Source: Pseudomonadota bacterium (lineage in GTDB: Bacteria; Pseudomonadota; Gammaproteobacteria; Xanthomonadales; Xanthomonadaceae). Taken from it: a DNA stretch of 64,000 nt. Below the pieces are notes generated by a model. The model did not search any database. It saw only the letters and a program-made list of their open reading frames with translations, and was not told the origin of the DNA. Below are positions 28,601-37,030 of the stretch, piece by piece. The translations under genes were made by a program, and so were the position numbers. Within the stretch, counting starts at the first letter, position 1. The number at the start of each line of letters is the position of its first letter. Where the stretch lies: NCBI GenBank assembly GCA_030528565.1, contig JAUMYP010000005.1, positions 1 through 64,000 of the forward strand, written 5' to 3'.

Positions 28601-29520
28601 GGCTGGCTCTTGCGGCGGGCGCTAATGCGAACCCAGTCCTCTTGTGAGGCAATCTGGAAGTCTTCGAACCATGGAGCATAACGCAGCAGCAACTCGTCTT
28701 CCTGGCCTTTGAGGATGCCGGACATCGCCAGCATTCCGCCGGGGGCAACCCGGGCGCTGATGACCTCGGCCAGTTCATCCAGCGCGCTGGCGAGGATATT
28801 GGCAAGCACCAGCGGATACGGGTGCGCTGGCGCGGCTTCGGGCAGATACACCTGCATTTGCGTAGCCAGGCCATTGCGCTCGGCATTATCGGTACTGGCA
28901 AGGATGGCCTGCGGGTCGTTGTCGATACCCACTGCACGGGCTGCCCCCAGCTTCAAGGCGGCAAGCGCCAGAATGCCGCTGCCGCAGCCAAAATCCAGCA
29001 CTTCGCGGCCTTGCAGTGCACCGGCATCGGCCAGCTCATCCAGCCATTCCAGGCATAGTGCGGTGGTGGGGTGGGTGCCGGAGCCAAACGCCAGGCCGGG
29101 GTCGAGCCGGATGACGGCGGCATCCGGAGCCTGGGCCGCTTCGGGCAGGTTGTGGTTCCAGGGCACAATCCAGGTATGCTGACCAAAGCACATCGGCTGG
29201 AATTGATCCAGCCAGGCGCGCTCCCAGTCCTGGTCTTCCACGATTTCAAAGGCCACTGCCGACCAGTCCAGCGAAGGCGTGGCCTCAAGTTGCGCACGCA
29301 GCGCACCGGCATCGGTATCGCCTTCGAACAAGGCCGAAAGCAGCATTTGCTGCCACAGCGGGGTTTCCCCCACGCCCGGCTCGAAAATCGCCTGCTCATC
29401 CGGGGTTTCGGCATCGGCGTCTTGCAGTGTCACCGACAGCGCACCGGCATTTTCCAGCGCCGCCTCGTAGGCCGGGAACTGGGCTTGGGAAACGGGAAGT
29501 GTCAGTTGCAGCCAGGGCAT
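28597..29520 (-). CDS. prmA: Ribosomal protein L11 methyltransferase PrmA
   Basis: 307 residues from the ATG at 29520 ([10 protein letters not shown]); the 128-residue in-frame extension upstream is low-complexity and is rejected. PrmA trimethylates L11. The SAM-binding motif is [20 protein letters not shown], followed by GIDNDPQA and VLANILAS. The N-terminal substrate domain ends near residue 100. Confidence 0.96.
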   Translation of the reverse strand: MPWLQLTLPVSQAQFPAYEAALENAGALSVTLQDADAETPDEQAIFEPGVGETPLWQQMLLSALFEGDTDAGALRAQLEATPSLDWSAVAFEIVEDQDWERAWLDQFQPMCFGQHTWIVPWNHNLPEAAQAPDAAVIRLDPGLAFGSGTHPTTALCLEWLDELADAGALQGREVLDFGCGSGILALAALKLGAARAVGIDNDPQAILASTDNAERNGLATQMQVYLPEAAPAHPYPLVLANILASALDELAEVISARVAPGGMLAMSGILKGQEDELLLRYAPWFEDFQIASQEDWVRISARRKSQP

Positions 29521-29666
29521 CGTGGGGCAGGGTTGGGAGTGGGATGCCAATGATGCCAAAAACAAAGCCCCCGGGCTCGGCCTTCGATGGATGGACGCAT
29601 GCGCGTATCGAGGACGTACTGCTGGGGGCGGAATGACGGCGAGGCTAAATGGGCCTGACTGGCAAG

Positions 29667-30335
29667 TCAAGCCGGGGTTTCTGTGGTGGGAGCTTTGGCC
29701 AGCCAGTCCAGTGCACGGTTGATGTTTTGCAGTAGGGTTTCTTGCCAGTCCTCGCGTTTTTCGCTGTCCAGTAACAGGTGGCGGGATTGTTGCAGCCAGC
29801 GGTGGGAGGCATCGGGCTGTCCGGTTTTTAGCAGCAGTAGGCCATAAAGCGCCTGTGCAGCGGCACACTCGGCGTATTGGCCAGGCTGCGCCTGGCTCAG
29901 CCATCGGTTTTGGCGTTGCGCGTATTCGCTGGCGATGTCCTGCCAGCGTGTGAAGCGTGCAAACCAGGGGAGTGCCTGTTGCCGGTACAGCTGTGCGACG
30001 GCTTGGGCGCTGCGGCTCACCTGGGCGCGATTGCTGCAGCCAAAGCCGGTGGCGCCTGCGCTGTTGCGCAGGACTTCATGCAGTAGCACCGGCGCTTGCT
30101 GCAATGGCAGGGGTGGCTGGCCGGGGTAAAGCGCAGTGGCCGCGATGCCGTAATACACGCTGAAAGCATCTTCGCCAGGGCAGCCGCCATGCAGCCAGAA
30201 CACTTCATGCCAGCCCGCCGGGTGCAGGCGGGCAAAGCGGGTGCTGCCAAAGGGCATATAGCCCAGTTGCCCGGCCAGCGGGCGGAAGTGGATTTGGGCG
30301 ATTCTTGAAAAACGGCGGTAGTCGCGCGTATTCAT
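29667..30335 (-). CDS. Hypothetical protein between accC and prmA
   Basis: 222 residues from the ATG at 30335. An alternative ATG at 30365 lies inside the hairpin that follows accC and is less likely. No signal or TM segment. The N-terminal 90 residues ([35 protein letters not shown]) faintly resemble DUF4304-type proteins; the rest is helical and could be a TPR-like repeat ([20 protein letters not shown]). Function unknown. Confidence 0.65.
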   Translation of the reverse strand: MNTRDYRRFSRIAQIHFRPLAGQLGYMPFGSTRFARLHPAGWHEVFWLHGGCPGEDAFSVYYGIAATALYPGQPPLPLQQAPVLLHEVLRNSAGATGFGCSNRAQVSRSAQAVAQLYRQQALPWFARFTRWQDIASEYAQRQNRWLSQAQPGQYAECAAAQALYGLLLLKTGQPDASHRWLQQSRHLLLDSEKREDWQETLLQNINRALDWLAKAPTTETPA

Positions 30336-30345
30336 GGTGTTGGGG

Positions 30346-30373
30346 AGCCGGGCATGGCTTTTCATGCCCGGCT
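30346..30373 (-). terminator. Hairpin downstream of accC
   Basis: An 11-bp perfect inverted repeat (AGCCGGGCATG) with a 6-base loop lies 8 bp after the accC stop. There is no clear T run after it, so it is either a weak terminator or a processing/stability hairpin ending the accBC message. Confidence 0.6.
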
Positions 30374-30380
30374 TGGGCGG

Positions 30381-31748
30381 TCAGCTCAGTTTCAACGAGC
30401 GTTCGCGGCTTTCGGCCAGGCGTTTTTCCAGGTAATGGATGTTCTGCCCGCCTGCGGCAAAGCCGCCATCGGCCATGATGCGCTGTTGCAGCGGGATATT
30501 GGTCTTGATGCCGTCAACCACCATTTCCGAGAGCGCCACCCGCATCCGGGCGATGGCCTCATCGCGGTTGCTGCCGTGGACGATGAGTTTGCCAATCATC
30601 GAGTCGTAATTCGGCGGCACCCGGTAACCCTCGTAGATATGGGTATCCACGCGCACGCCGGGGCCGCCCGGTGCGTGGAAGTGGCTGATGAGGCCAGGGC
30701 AGGGGAAAAAGGTATCCGGGTCTTCGGCATTGATGCGGCATTCAATGGCATGGCCGCGCAGCACCACGTCCTTTTGCTTGATGCTGAGCTTGCGGCCTGC
30801 GGCAATCAGCAGCTGCTCGCGCACCAGGTCGATGCCGGTGACCATTTCCGTGACCGGGTGCTCCACCTGGATGCGGGTATTCATCTCGATGAAGTAGAAG
30901 CGGCCGTTCTCGAACAGGAACTCGAAAGTGCCTGCGCCACGGTAGCCGATGCGGATGCAGGCTTCCACGCAGACCTTGCCGATTTCATCGCGCAGCTCCG
31001 GGGTGATGCCGGGCGCCGGGGCTTCTTCCACCACCTTCTGGTGACGGCGCTGCATCGAGCAGTCGCGCTCGCCCAGGTGAATGGCATTGCCCTGACCATC
31101 GGCCAGCACCTGGATTTCCACATGGCGCGGGTTTTCCAGGAATTTCTCCATGTACACCATGTCGTTGCCGAAAGCGGCCTTGGCCTCGCTCTTGGTGGTG
31201 GCAATCGCGTTCAGGAGGGCTGCTTCGGAATGCACCACGCGCATGCCGCGGCCGCCGCCGCCGCCTGCGGCTTTGACGATGACCGGGTAGCCGATTTCAC
31301 GGGCGATTTTGATATTGGTTTCGCCATCATCCCCCAGCGGGCCGCCAGAGCCGGGCACGCAGGGTACGCCAGCGGCCTTCATGGCGCGGATGGCTTCCAC
31401 CTTGTCGCCCATCAGGCGGATGGTGTCGGCCTTGGGGCCGATAAAGATGAAGCCGGACTGCTCCACGCGCTCGGCAAAGTCGGCGTTTTCGCTCAGGAAA
31501 CCATAGCCGGGATGGATGGCCTGGGCATCGGTGACTTCTGCCGCCGCGATGATGGCCGGCATATTCAGATAGCTTTCTGGCGAAGGCGCCGGGCCAATGC
31601 AGATGGATTCATCCGCCATTGCCACATGCTTCAGGTTGCGGTCGGCAGTGGAATGGACGGCGACGGTGCGGATGCCCAGCGACTGGCAGGCGCGCACGAT
31701 GCGCAGCGCGATTTCGCCACGGTTGGCGATAACGACTTTTTCAAGCAT
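30381..31748 (-). CDS. accC: Acetyl-CoA carboxylase biotin carboxylase subunit AccC
   Basis: 455 residues. AccC carboxylates the biotin of AccB with ATP and bicarbonate, the first step of fatty acid synthesis. [12 protein letters not shown] is the N terminus; [14 protein letters not shown] is the ATP-grasp glycine loop; [18 protein letters not shown] is the active-site segment. The ATG at 31748 matches the family start; another lies 6 bp upstream. It follows accB by about 12 bp. Confidence 0.97.
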   Translation of the reverse strand: MLEKVVIANRGEIALRIVRACQSLGIRTVAVHSTADRNLKHVAMADESICIGPAPSPESYLNMPAIIAAAEVTDAQAIHPGYGFLSENADFAERVEQSGFIFIGPKADTIRLMGDKVEAIRAMKAAGVPCVPGSGGPLGDDGETNIKIAREIGYPVIVKAAGGGGGRGMRVVHSEAALLNAIATTKSEAKAAFGNDMVYMEKFLENPRHVEIQVLADGQGNAIHLGERDCSMQRRHQKVVEEAPAPGITPELRDEIGKVCVEACIRIGYRGAGTFEFLFENGRFYFIEMNTRIQVEHPVTEMVTGIDLVREQLLIAAGRKLSIKQKDVVLRGHAIECRINAEDPDTFFPCPGLISHFHAPGGPGVRVDTHIYEGYRVPPNYDSMIGKLIVHGSNRDEAIARMRVALSEMVVDGIKTNIPLQQRIMADGGFAAGGQNIHYLEKRLAESRERSLKLS

Positions 31749-31760
31749 CGGCATGGCGGC

Positions 31761-32237
31761 TTACCCGATGACGAACATCGGCTGGTCGAACTCGACCGGC
31801 TGGCCGCTTTCGCACTGGATGGCGAGCACGGTGCCGGAAACTTCGGCCTCGATGGGGTTGAACATCTTCATCGCTTCGATGATGCCGAGCGTGTCGCCGG
31901 CCTTGACCGTGGCGCCGACGGTGACAAACGGCGGCTTGTCCGGTGCCGGGCTGGCATAGAAGGTGCCGACCATCGGCGCGCGCACCACATGGCCTTCGGG
32001 CAGCTCCGGGCCGGCCTTGGGGCTGCCGCCGGTGGCGGCCTGGACGGGCGATTGCATCGGCATCGCTGCGCTTGCCGCCGGGGCAACAGGCAATACCTGC
32101 GCTGTGGGGGCGGCGCTGGCGACGAAGCTGCCGCCACGGGATAGGCGAACTGACTCTTCGCCTTCCCTGATTTCGATTTCGTTGAGATTCGACTCTTCCA
32201 GCAGGTCAATGAGTTTTTTGATTTTGCGAAGATCCAT
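31761..32237 (-). CDS. accB: Acetyl-CoA carboxylase biotin carboxyl carrier protein AccB
   Basis: 158 residues from the ATG at 32237. The biotinyl domain at the C terminus has the biotin Lys in [13 protein letters not shown]. The N-terminal part [21 protein letters not shown] and the Ala/Pro-rich linker are those of AccB. It is followed directly by accC. Confidence 0.97.
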   Translation of the reverse strand: MDLRKIKKLIDLLEESNLNEIEIREGEESVRLSRGGSFVASAAPTAQVLPVAPAASAAMPMQSPVQAATGGSPKAGPELPEGHVVRAPMVGTFYASPAPDKPPFVTVGATVKAGDTLGIIEAMKMFNPIEAEVSGTVLAIQCESGQPVEFDQPMFVIG

Positions 32238-32268
32238 GGGGAACCTCTTGGACAGGAGCGGGTGGAAA

Positions 32269-32718
32269 TTAGCGATGGACAGCCTGTAGCCGTTCAATCG
32301 CGGCTGCAAGTGCGTATTGGTAGCCCGCCGCACCGAGACCGGCGACCACGCCTACGGCCAGGTCGCTGAAATAGCTGTGCTGACGGAACTGCTCGCGGGC
32401 GTGGATGTTGGACAGGTGTACTTCAATAAACGGGATGGCGACTGCCGCCAATGCATCGCGCAGTGCGACGGATGTGTGAGTGAAGGCGGCCGGGTTGATG
32501 ATGATGAAGCCGGTGCCATCCTCGCGCGCGGCATGGATACGCTCAATCAGCTCATGCTCGGCGTTGGATTGCAGGGTTTCAAGGCGGATGCCGCAAGTAC
32601 GCGCCTGGGCGGCAAGTGCCATATCAATCCCGGCCAGCGTGGCGTGGCCGTAAACCTGCGGTTCGCGGCTGCCAAGCAGGTTCAGATTGGGGCCATGCAG
32701 CACGAGGATTTTCGGCAT
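32269..32718 (-). CDS. aroQ: Type II 3-dehydroquinate dehydratase AroQ
   Basis: 149 residues. AroQ turns 3-dehydroquinate into 3-dehydroshikimate. [21 protein letters not shown] holds the substrate-lid Arg and Tyr; [17 protein letters not shown] and [18 protein letters not shown] contain the catalytic His and Asn. It lies 31 bp upstream of accB, the usual aroQ-accB-accC order. The ATG at 32718 is used; the upstream TTG is not supported. Confidence 0.96.
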   Translation of the reverse strand: MPKILVLHGPNLNLLGSREPQVYGHATLAGIDMALAAQARTCGIRLETLQSNAEHELIERIHAAREDGTGFIIINPAAFTHTSVALRDALAAVAIPFIEVHLSNIHAREQFRQHSYFSDLAVGVVAGLGAAGYQYALAAAIERLQAVHR

Positions 32719-32815
32719 CTGGAGCAAATACGGGAAGTCAGGCGCGCAGTGTGCGGCAAAGCGATGTTACTGTCCAGATCGCCGATGTTGGCAGAAGTTT
32801 AAAGTGCGCGATTGA

Positions 32816-32835
32816 ATTGAGACTCCTGTCTCAAT
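32816..32835 (-). terminator. Possible terminator after the roadblock operon
   Basis: A perfect 8-bp stem (ATTGAGAC with its complement) and 4-base loop lies 33 bp after the last gene of the roadblock/GTPase operon. No T run follows, so it may only be a weak 3' end. The same 140-bp gap must also hold the aroQ promoter. Confidence 0.4.
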
Positions 32836-32868
32836 CGCTGGCAGGCTGTATTCCCGGGATGGCTGGGG

Positions 32869-33231
32869 TCAGATCACCAGGTTCTTTTCCACATCGGCAG
32901 TTTTCAGGCGCGCCAGTGCCAGATTGGCCAAATCCTTGCGCAATACCACATACAGGAAGATGCCGTCGCGGTTGCGGCTGGGGCGAATCACATGGTATTG
33001 GGTGTCCAGCGTAATCAGGATATCTTCGATTTTTTCCTTGATATTGAGCATGCCCATCATCTTCAGCTTGGCGCGCACCACATCGGTGATGCTGGCGCCG
33101 GCCAGCTCAAAGTCCATGTCGGTACCCCCGCTTTTATCCAGTACCAGACCACTGTGCTGATCAACTAAAGCTGCGGCGACGCAGCCTTCAATGTTCATGA
33201 GGGTATTGAGCGATTCACGGATATTGCTCAT
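32869..33231 (-). CDS. Roadblock/LC7-domain protein (operon copy 1)
   Basis: 120 residues, a single roadblock/LC7 fold. The pattern LNTLMNIEGCVAAALVDQHSGLVLDKS, a central helix and IEDILITLDTQYHVIRPSRNRDGIFLYVVL fits the family, whose members regulate small GTPases of the MglA/CvnD kind. It is the last gene of the seven-gene operon, 18 bp after the globin-reductase fusion. Confidence 0.85.
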   Translation of the reverse strand: MSNIRESLNTLMNIEGCVAAALVDQHSGLVLDKSGGTDMDFELAGASITDVVRAKLKMMGMLNIKEKIEDILITLDTQYHVIRPSRNRDGIFLYVVLRKDLANLALARLKTADVEKNLVI

Positions 33232-33249
33232 GGGTGAATGTCCTGGTAC

Positions 33250-34839
33250 TTAGGGCGCAACGGCCGGGGTGAAAGAGGAAAGATCAATGGAGGCGCAATT
33301 GGCGCAGTGCAGGGTGCCGACGCGGTGCTGGTAACGTACCGGCTGCCCGGCAGGAATTTCGTTGCCGCAGGCATCGCAAATGGTATCCATGTCCAGCACA
33401 CTGACTTCGTGGGTTTTGACCGGCTGCTCGATACCTGCGGAAATCATCCCGCGCGGGGCGGACTTGACGATTTCCGAGCGGAACAGCTCGTTGATTGCCA
33501 TCCAGCGGCGGATCAGCGGGTCGGGGATGTCAAAGGCACGAATGGCTTTTTCCAGTAACGCCTCGTGGTGATCGAACATATCGTTGGAGATCACCATCCA
33601 GTGATGGGTATTGTACGGGTTGCGGCCGAAAAAGCCGGTTTCGCGGCCGAACAGGCTGGCAAAGAATTCGTACACTTTCTGCGCTACGAACTCCTTTGGA
33701 ATGCCGTGGAAATAGGGCGAAAGCCGTTCATCCTCGTACACCATGTCATAGAAGTGCCTGAGGATTTGGCTGAGTTTTTCGCCGCGGCCCAGCGCCTTCC
33801 ACAGCTCCGGCTGCGGCTCGATGCTGGCGATTTTCTCGGCATCGCGCGGCGTGGGCGGGTAGACGCTTTCAAATGGGTCCGCCAGGGTCAGGCGGCGGCG
33901 CGCACCCTTGAGCGCGGCCTGAAAGCGGGCATCTTCGACCATCAATGGGTTGCCGCACAGAAAAACGCCGTATTCGTCCAGCTCGCCCAGGTCGCTGACA
34001 AAGGCCTGGGTGATGCGGCCTGCGCGCATGCCTTCAGCGGCTTCGCCCTGGCTGATACAGGCCTGATATTGGAACTGCGGATATTGCCCGGCCAGTTGCT
34101 GCATTTCTTCCAGCAGGTAAAGCTCACTGGCCTGGCGCACGCCGTGGTAAAAGTGGATTGGCTCTGCATGTCCCTGGCTTAGCGCATCGCGGGCAATGGC
34201 CAGCAGCGCACTGCCGCCAGTGCCGGTGGCGAGCATCAGCAACGGTTTGTCAGCATGCAGTGCCCGTTCATAGTGACAGTTGCCGGTGGGGCCGACGAGC
34301 CGCAGCCGTTCGCCAATGGCAGCGTCATCGCATAGCCAGCGGCTCATTTGCCCGTCGGGCAGGCGGCGCAGGTGTATGCGGAAGAAAAAATCGCCATCGG
34401 CCTGGCTGGCAATCGAGTATTGCCGCGACAGCTCATCGCTTGGGCGGATCAGGCGTACATGCTGGCCGGGGCGGAAGTCAAGTTGCCGCATCGGCGCGAT
34501 TTGCAGCTCGAAAATATCGTCAGTCAGCGGCCTGCGACCCATGATTTCGGCATCAATGGCGAGCGCGGTCATGTCGGCCGCTGCCAGCTGTATATTGCTC
34601 TTGGGATAAGCCACGCAGCACAGGATGTGGCCGCTGCCGGTAATGCCCGGATCAACCTGGCGGCTGTGCTCGACCTCGCCCGATTCCAGCTTGGTGATGC
34701 AGGTCAGGCAAGCGCCCTTGCGGCAGGAATAGGGGATATCCTGCCCCTGGCGCAGCAGGGCTTCGAGCACACTTTCCTGCGGCTCAATGCCAAGCTGCTG
34801 CCCCTGATACTGGATTTTCGGGCTGGCGGGCGTAGTCAT
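33250..34839 (-). CDS. Fusion: [2Fe-2S] ferredoxin, flavin reductase, truncated-globin-like domain, zinc ribbon
   Basis: 529 residues. Residues 1-95 are a plant-type ferredoxin with cluster ligands C39, C44, C47 and C74 or C75. Residues 97-325 are a ferredoxin-NADP-reductase module with RQYSIAS (FAD) at 139-145, GTGTGG at 205-210 (NAD(P)) and LCGNP at 294-298. Residues 345-460 resemble a truncated hemoglobin: FYDMVYEDERLSPYF, then NTHHWMVISNDMFDHHEALL with H412 or H413 as likely heme ligand. The C terminus has C488xxC and C512xxC, a zinc-ribbon pair. The order is a rearranged flavohemoglobin with an added ferredoxin. A role in NO or O2 sensing or detoxification is plausible but unproven. It lies inside the roadblock/GTPase operon. 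Confidence 0.85.
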   Translation of the reverse strand: MTTPASPKIQYQGQQLGIEPQESVLEALLRQGQDIPYSCRKGACLTCITKLESGEVEHSRQVDPGITGSGHILCCVAYPKSNIQLAAADMTALAIDAEIMGRRPLTDDIFELQIAPMRQLDFRPGQHVRLIRPSDELSRQYSIASQADGDFFFRIHLRRLPDGQMSRWLCDDAAIGERLRLVGPTGNCHYERALHADKPLLMLATGTGGSALLAIARDALSQGHAEPIHFYHGVRQASELYLLEEMQQLAGQYPQFQYQACISQGEAAEGMRAGRITQAFVSDLGELDEYGVFLCGNPLMVEDARFQAALKGARRRLTLADPFESVYPPTPRDAEKIASIEPQPELWKALGRGEKLSQILRHFYDMVYEDERLSPYFHGIPKEFVAQKVYEFFASLFGRETGFFGRNPYNTHHWMVISNDMFDHHEALLEKAIRAFDIPDPLIRRWMAINELFRSEIVKSAPRGMISAGIEQPVKTHEVSVLDMDTICDACGNEIPAGQPVRYQHRVGTLHCANCASIDLSSFTPAVAP

Positions 34840-34881
34840 GCGGATGGCTTCCGAGAAAGATTCGTCGGTGGCTTCCGTGGT

Positions 34882-35289
34882 TTAGAACGAACTGCCGATT
34901 TTCTGTGCGGCTGACATGGTGCGGCCAAGTACCATGCCAAGGCGGGCATTGTTGTTGGTGCGGACTGACAGAATCAGAATGCCGTCACTGTTGGGAATGG
35001 AGGCGATAAGCAGCTTGCCCTCAGTGCCGGTTACCAGCACATGGTCAAGCACGCCGGCGCGTAGTTCGCGCAGGGCGGTGGCGCCCAGGGCGTGCAGTGA
35101 GCTGGTAATGGCCGCGAGTTTGCCGCCATCAAGCGGAATCTTGCTGCGTTCCATGAACGAGTGGCCATCGCGCAGCGCCAGCATTACGGCGGTGACGCCA
35201 TCGCAATTGAGCAGCAGCTCATTGATGGCTTCAGTACAGGTGTTGCGGTCAATATGGGAAAGGTCAACGGCAGTCAGGCTGGTTTTCAT
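34882..35289 (-). CDS. Roadblock/LC7-domain protein (operon copy 2)
   Basis: 135 residues from the ATG at 35289, which overlaps the GTPase stop (ATGA). It fits the CvnB/MglB-like form: INELLLNCDGVTAVMLALRDG, KLAAITSSLHALGATALREL, HVLVTGTEGKLLIASIPNSDGILILSV. It is the most typical of the three roadblock proteins here and, next to the GTPase, the likeliest GTPase partner or activator. Confidence 0.88.
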   Translation of the reverse strand: MKTSLTAVDLSHIDRNTCTEAINELLLNCDGVTAVMLALRDGHSFMERSKIPLDGGKLAAITSSLHALGATALRELRAGVLDHVLVTGTEGKLLIASIPNSDGILILSVRTNNNARLGMVLGRTMSAAQKIGSSF

Positions 35290-35855
35290 ATCCGGGTCGC
35301 CAAAGTGTCTTGTTCGAAACCGTATTGAAGCTGGGTAAACAGCAGATGGAACAATAGCCCCATGTCCGTCATCTGGCGGATGTCCACATGCAGTAGCGGC
35401 ACCGTCAAACGATAAGTACGCATCAGGCGCTGGCATTCCAGCAGGGTGTTCTTGATGGTGGGCGAATTTTTGTTGACAGCCACCACGCATGGCGCCTTGC
35501 GCAGTTCCACGGCATAGGCATCCAGGGTTTCCCTGAAGCCTTCAAGGCCGTCGGCTGCGGCGGCATCCACCAGCACGATGGTGCCGAGCAGGCCTTCGCG
35601 GACGATGCTGTACATATAGCTAAAGCGCGCCTGCCCGGGCAGGCCGTAAAGCAGCAGGCGACCATCGTCCTTCAGATCCATCTCGCCATAGTCGAATGCG
35701 ACCGTGGTGGTGGGCTTCATATGGATGAGGTCGTCGGTACTGGCAACGTCGGTATCGACCGGAGCGATATCGCTGAGTGCGCGGATACAGGTGGTTTTAC
35801 CCACCCCGGGCGGGCTGATAAAGGCAATCTTGAAAGAGGGGCGATAGGGGATCAT
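35286..35855 (-). CDS. Small GTPase, MglA/CvnD-like
   Basis: 189 residues. P-loop SPPGVGKTT (14-22), with Ser where the first Gly is usual. The switch region MKPTTTVAFDYGEM and G3-like LYGLPGQARFSYMY are very close in pattern to conservon CvnD proteins. VVAVNKNS (G4) lacks the canonical Asp of NKxD, so nucleotide specificity may be relaxed. No lipid anchor or TM. It overlaps both neighbours by 4 bp, showing strong translational coupling to the winged-helix-like protein and roadblock copy 2. Confidence 0.88.
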   Translation of the reverse strand: MIPYRPSFKIAFISPPGVGKTTCIRALSDIAPVDTDVASTDDLIHMKPTTTVAFDYGEMDLKDDGRLLLYGLPGQARFSYMYSIVREGLLGTIVLVDAAAADGLEGFRETLDAYAVELRKAPCVVAVNKNSPTIKNTLLECQRLMRTYRLTVPLLHVDIRQMTDMGLLFHLLFTQLQYGFEQDTLATRI

Positions 35856-36535
35856 GAGCCAAATCCAAGCAGTTTGCCCATTTTGGATGCCAGCTTGCGC
35901 CAGCCACTGGGCGGTGCGGCCGGCTCGTCGTCACCCTGGCGGAAGGTCGCTGCCGGGGTATTGGGATTGTTGGCAGTGCGCTCAATGCTGCCGATTTCGG
36001 CCAGCTGGCGGACAATGCTGGAAACCTCGCCTTCGGAAAGCTCGGTAGCTTTGACAATCTGCGGGATGGAGGCGCGGTAACGGGAGAGGAAGGCCAGCAC
36101 GCGCCAGCTTTCCATCGACATTTGCTGGAAATCCAGCGGCCAGGAAAGCAGTTGGTAATTCCATTCAAGCCCGCCAGGCGGATCTTCGGCCTTCTTCTCG
36201 GGTTTGCTGCTGGCGCCGGATTTGTCGGTACCGGGGACCTTTTCAACAAAGTCGCTCACCACCGCCAGCATTGCCGAAGGCCGAATCGGGCGATGGATGG
36301 TGCCGGGGGCGTGCTCGCGGGGTCTGATTGAGCAGCCTACGACATACGCCCCTTCGGGCGGGGTGGCGGGTGTTTCCGCGTCAAGATTGACCAGATACAA
36401 GTCGCCTTCCTGGTCTGGGCCGGCAATTTCGCAGCGTCCGGGCAGAAAATTGACCAGCAGTTTGAGCAGGCCGCGTGCCGATTGCACTTCATCAGGTGGG
36501 AAATTCAGGCAGACAATCACCAGATGGCGATCCAT
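35852..36535 (-). CDS. Operon protein with probable C-terminal winged helix
   Basis: 227 residues from the ATG at 36535, preceded by a GAGAG box. Residues 1-115 form an alpha/beta domain (HLVIVCLNFPPDEVQSARGLLKLL) of no named family. A charged linker at about 118-140 leads to residues 145-195, where WRVLAFLSRYRASIPQIV and LSEGEVSSIVRQLAEIGSIER look like a winged helix. In conservons the third conserved partner, CvnC (DUF742), is also a winged-helix protein, so this may be its counterpart. That is inference from context. Confidence 0.65.
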   Translation of the reverse strand: MDRHLVIVCLNFPPDEVQSARGLLKLLVNFLPGRCEIAGPDQEGDLYLVNLDAETPATPPEGAYVVGCSIRPREHAPGTIHRPIRPSAMLAVVSDFVEKVPGTDKSGASSKPEKKAEDPPGGLEWNYQLLSWPLDFQQMSMESWRVLAFLSRYRASIPQIVKATELSEGEVSSIVRQLAEIGSIERTANNPNTPAATFRQGDDEPAAPPSGWRKLASKMGKLLGFGS

Positions 36536-36584
36536 GAGAACTCTCTCGACTTTGAAATCCTTGAAAACGACCCGAGTGCAGGAG

Positions 36585-36606
36585 ACGGGGAGCAAATGCT
36601 CCCCGT
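36585..36606 (-). promoter_or_regulatory. Intercistronic hairpin between roadblock copy 3 and the winged-helix-like gene
   Basis: A perfect 9-bp stem (ACGGGGAGC) with an AAAT tetraloop lies in the only sizeable gap (84 bp) of the operon, 14 bp after the stop of roadblock copy 3. There is no T run. It could protect the upstream message or partially end transcription, raising the amounts of the first two proteins over the rest. Confidence 0.55.
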
Positions 36607-36619
36607 GCATTCTGCTTAC

Positions 36620-37030
36620 TTACATGGAGGCCTCAATGGCATTCATGGCCGAGCGCGAACGCACGATCACCATGCCGATATTGGCCGAGGCGCGGCAGAC
36701 GAACACGGCAGCCTGGCCGGGATACTTCTTGGAGCGGATGAACACGTGGATCAGGTTGGTGCTGAACACCACGATTTCCTTGAAGTAGTGGTTGCTGGCA
36801 TCGCGAGTAGTGATGCCGCGGGCCTTGTCAAACAGCTTTTCGATTTCCACCACGTTTTTGCCCTGGAACAGGTCGCCGGTTGCGGCGGCCACAAGGTCAA
36901 GGACTTCGCTCGGGTGCGAATCAACGGTTTTCACGCCAAGGAGCAGGCCGCTTTCCATGTCAACGTAACCAGTGGCAACGCATTCGGGGACATCAGCCTG
37001 GGCGGTGGCTAGGGCTTTATCAAGGGACAT
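36620..37030 (-). CDS. Roadblock-like protein (operon copy 3)
   Basis: 136 residues. The strand-helix order and motifs such as CVATGYVDMESGLLLGV, a central VVEIEKLFDKARG helix and KEIVVFSTNLIHVFIRSKKYPGQAAVFVCR fit a divergent roadblock/LC7 fold. It overlaps the ABC-phosphatase gene by 11 bp and is separated from the rest of the operon by a hairpin. Its partner may differ from that of copy 2. Confidence 0.75.
   Translation of the reverse strand: MSLDKALATAQADVPECVATGYVDMESGLLLGVKTVDSHPSEVLDLVAAATGDLFQGKNVVEIEKLFDKARGITTRDASNHYFKEIVVFSTNLIHVFIRSKKYPGQAAVFVCRASANIGMVIVRSRSAMNAIEASM

Noticed and set aside
30354..32144. 596-codon plus-strand open frame opposite accC and accB
   Set aside because: It is antisense to conserved biotin carboxylase genes and shows no domain.
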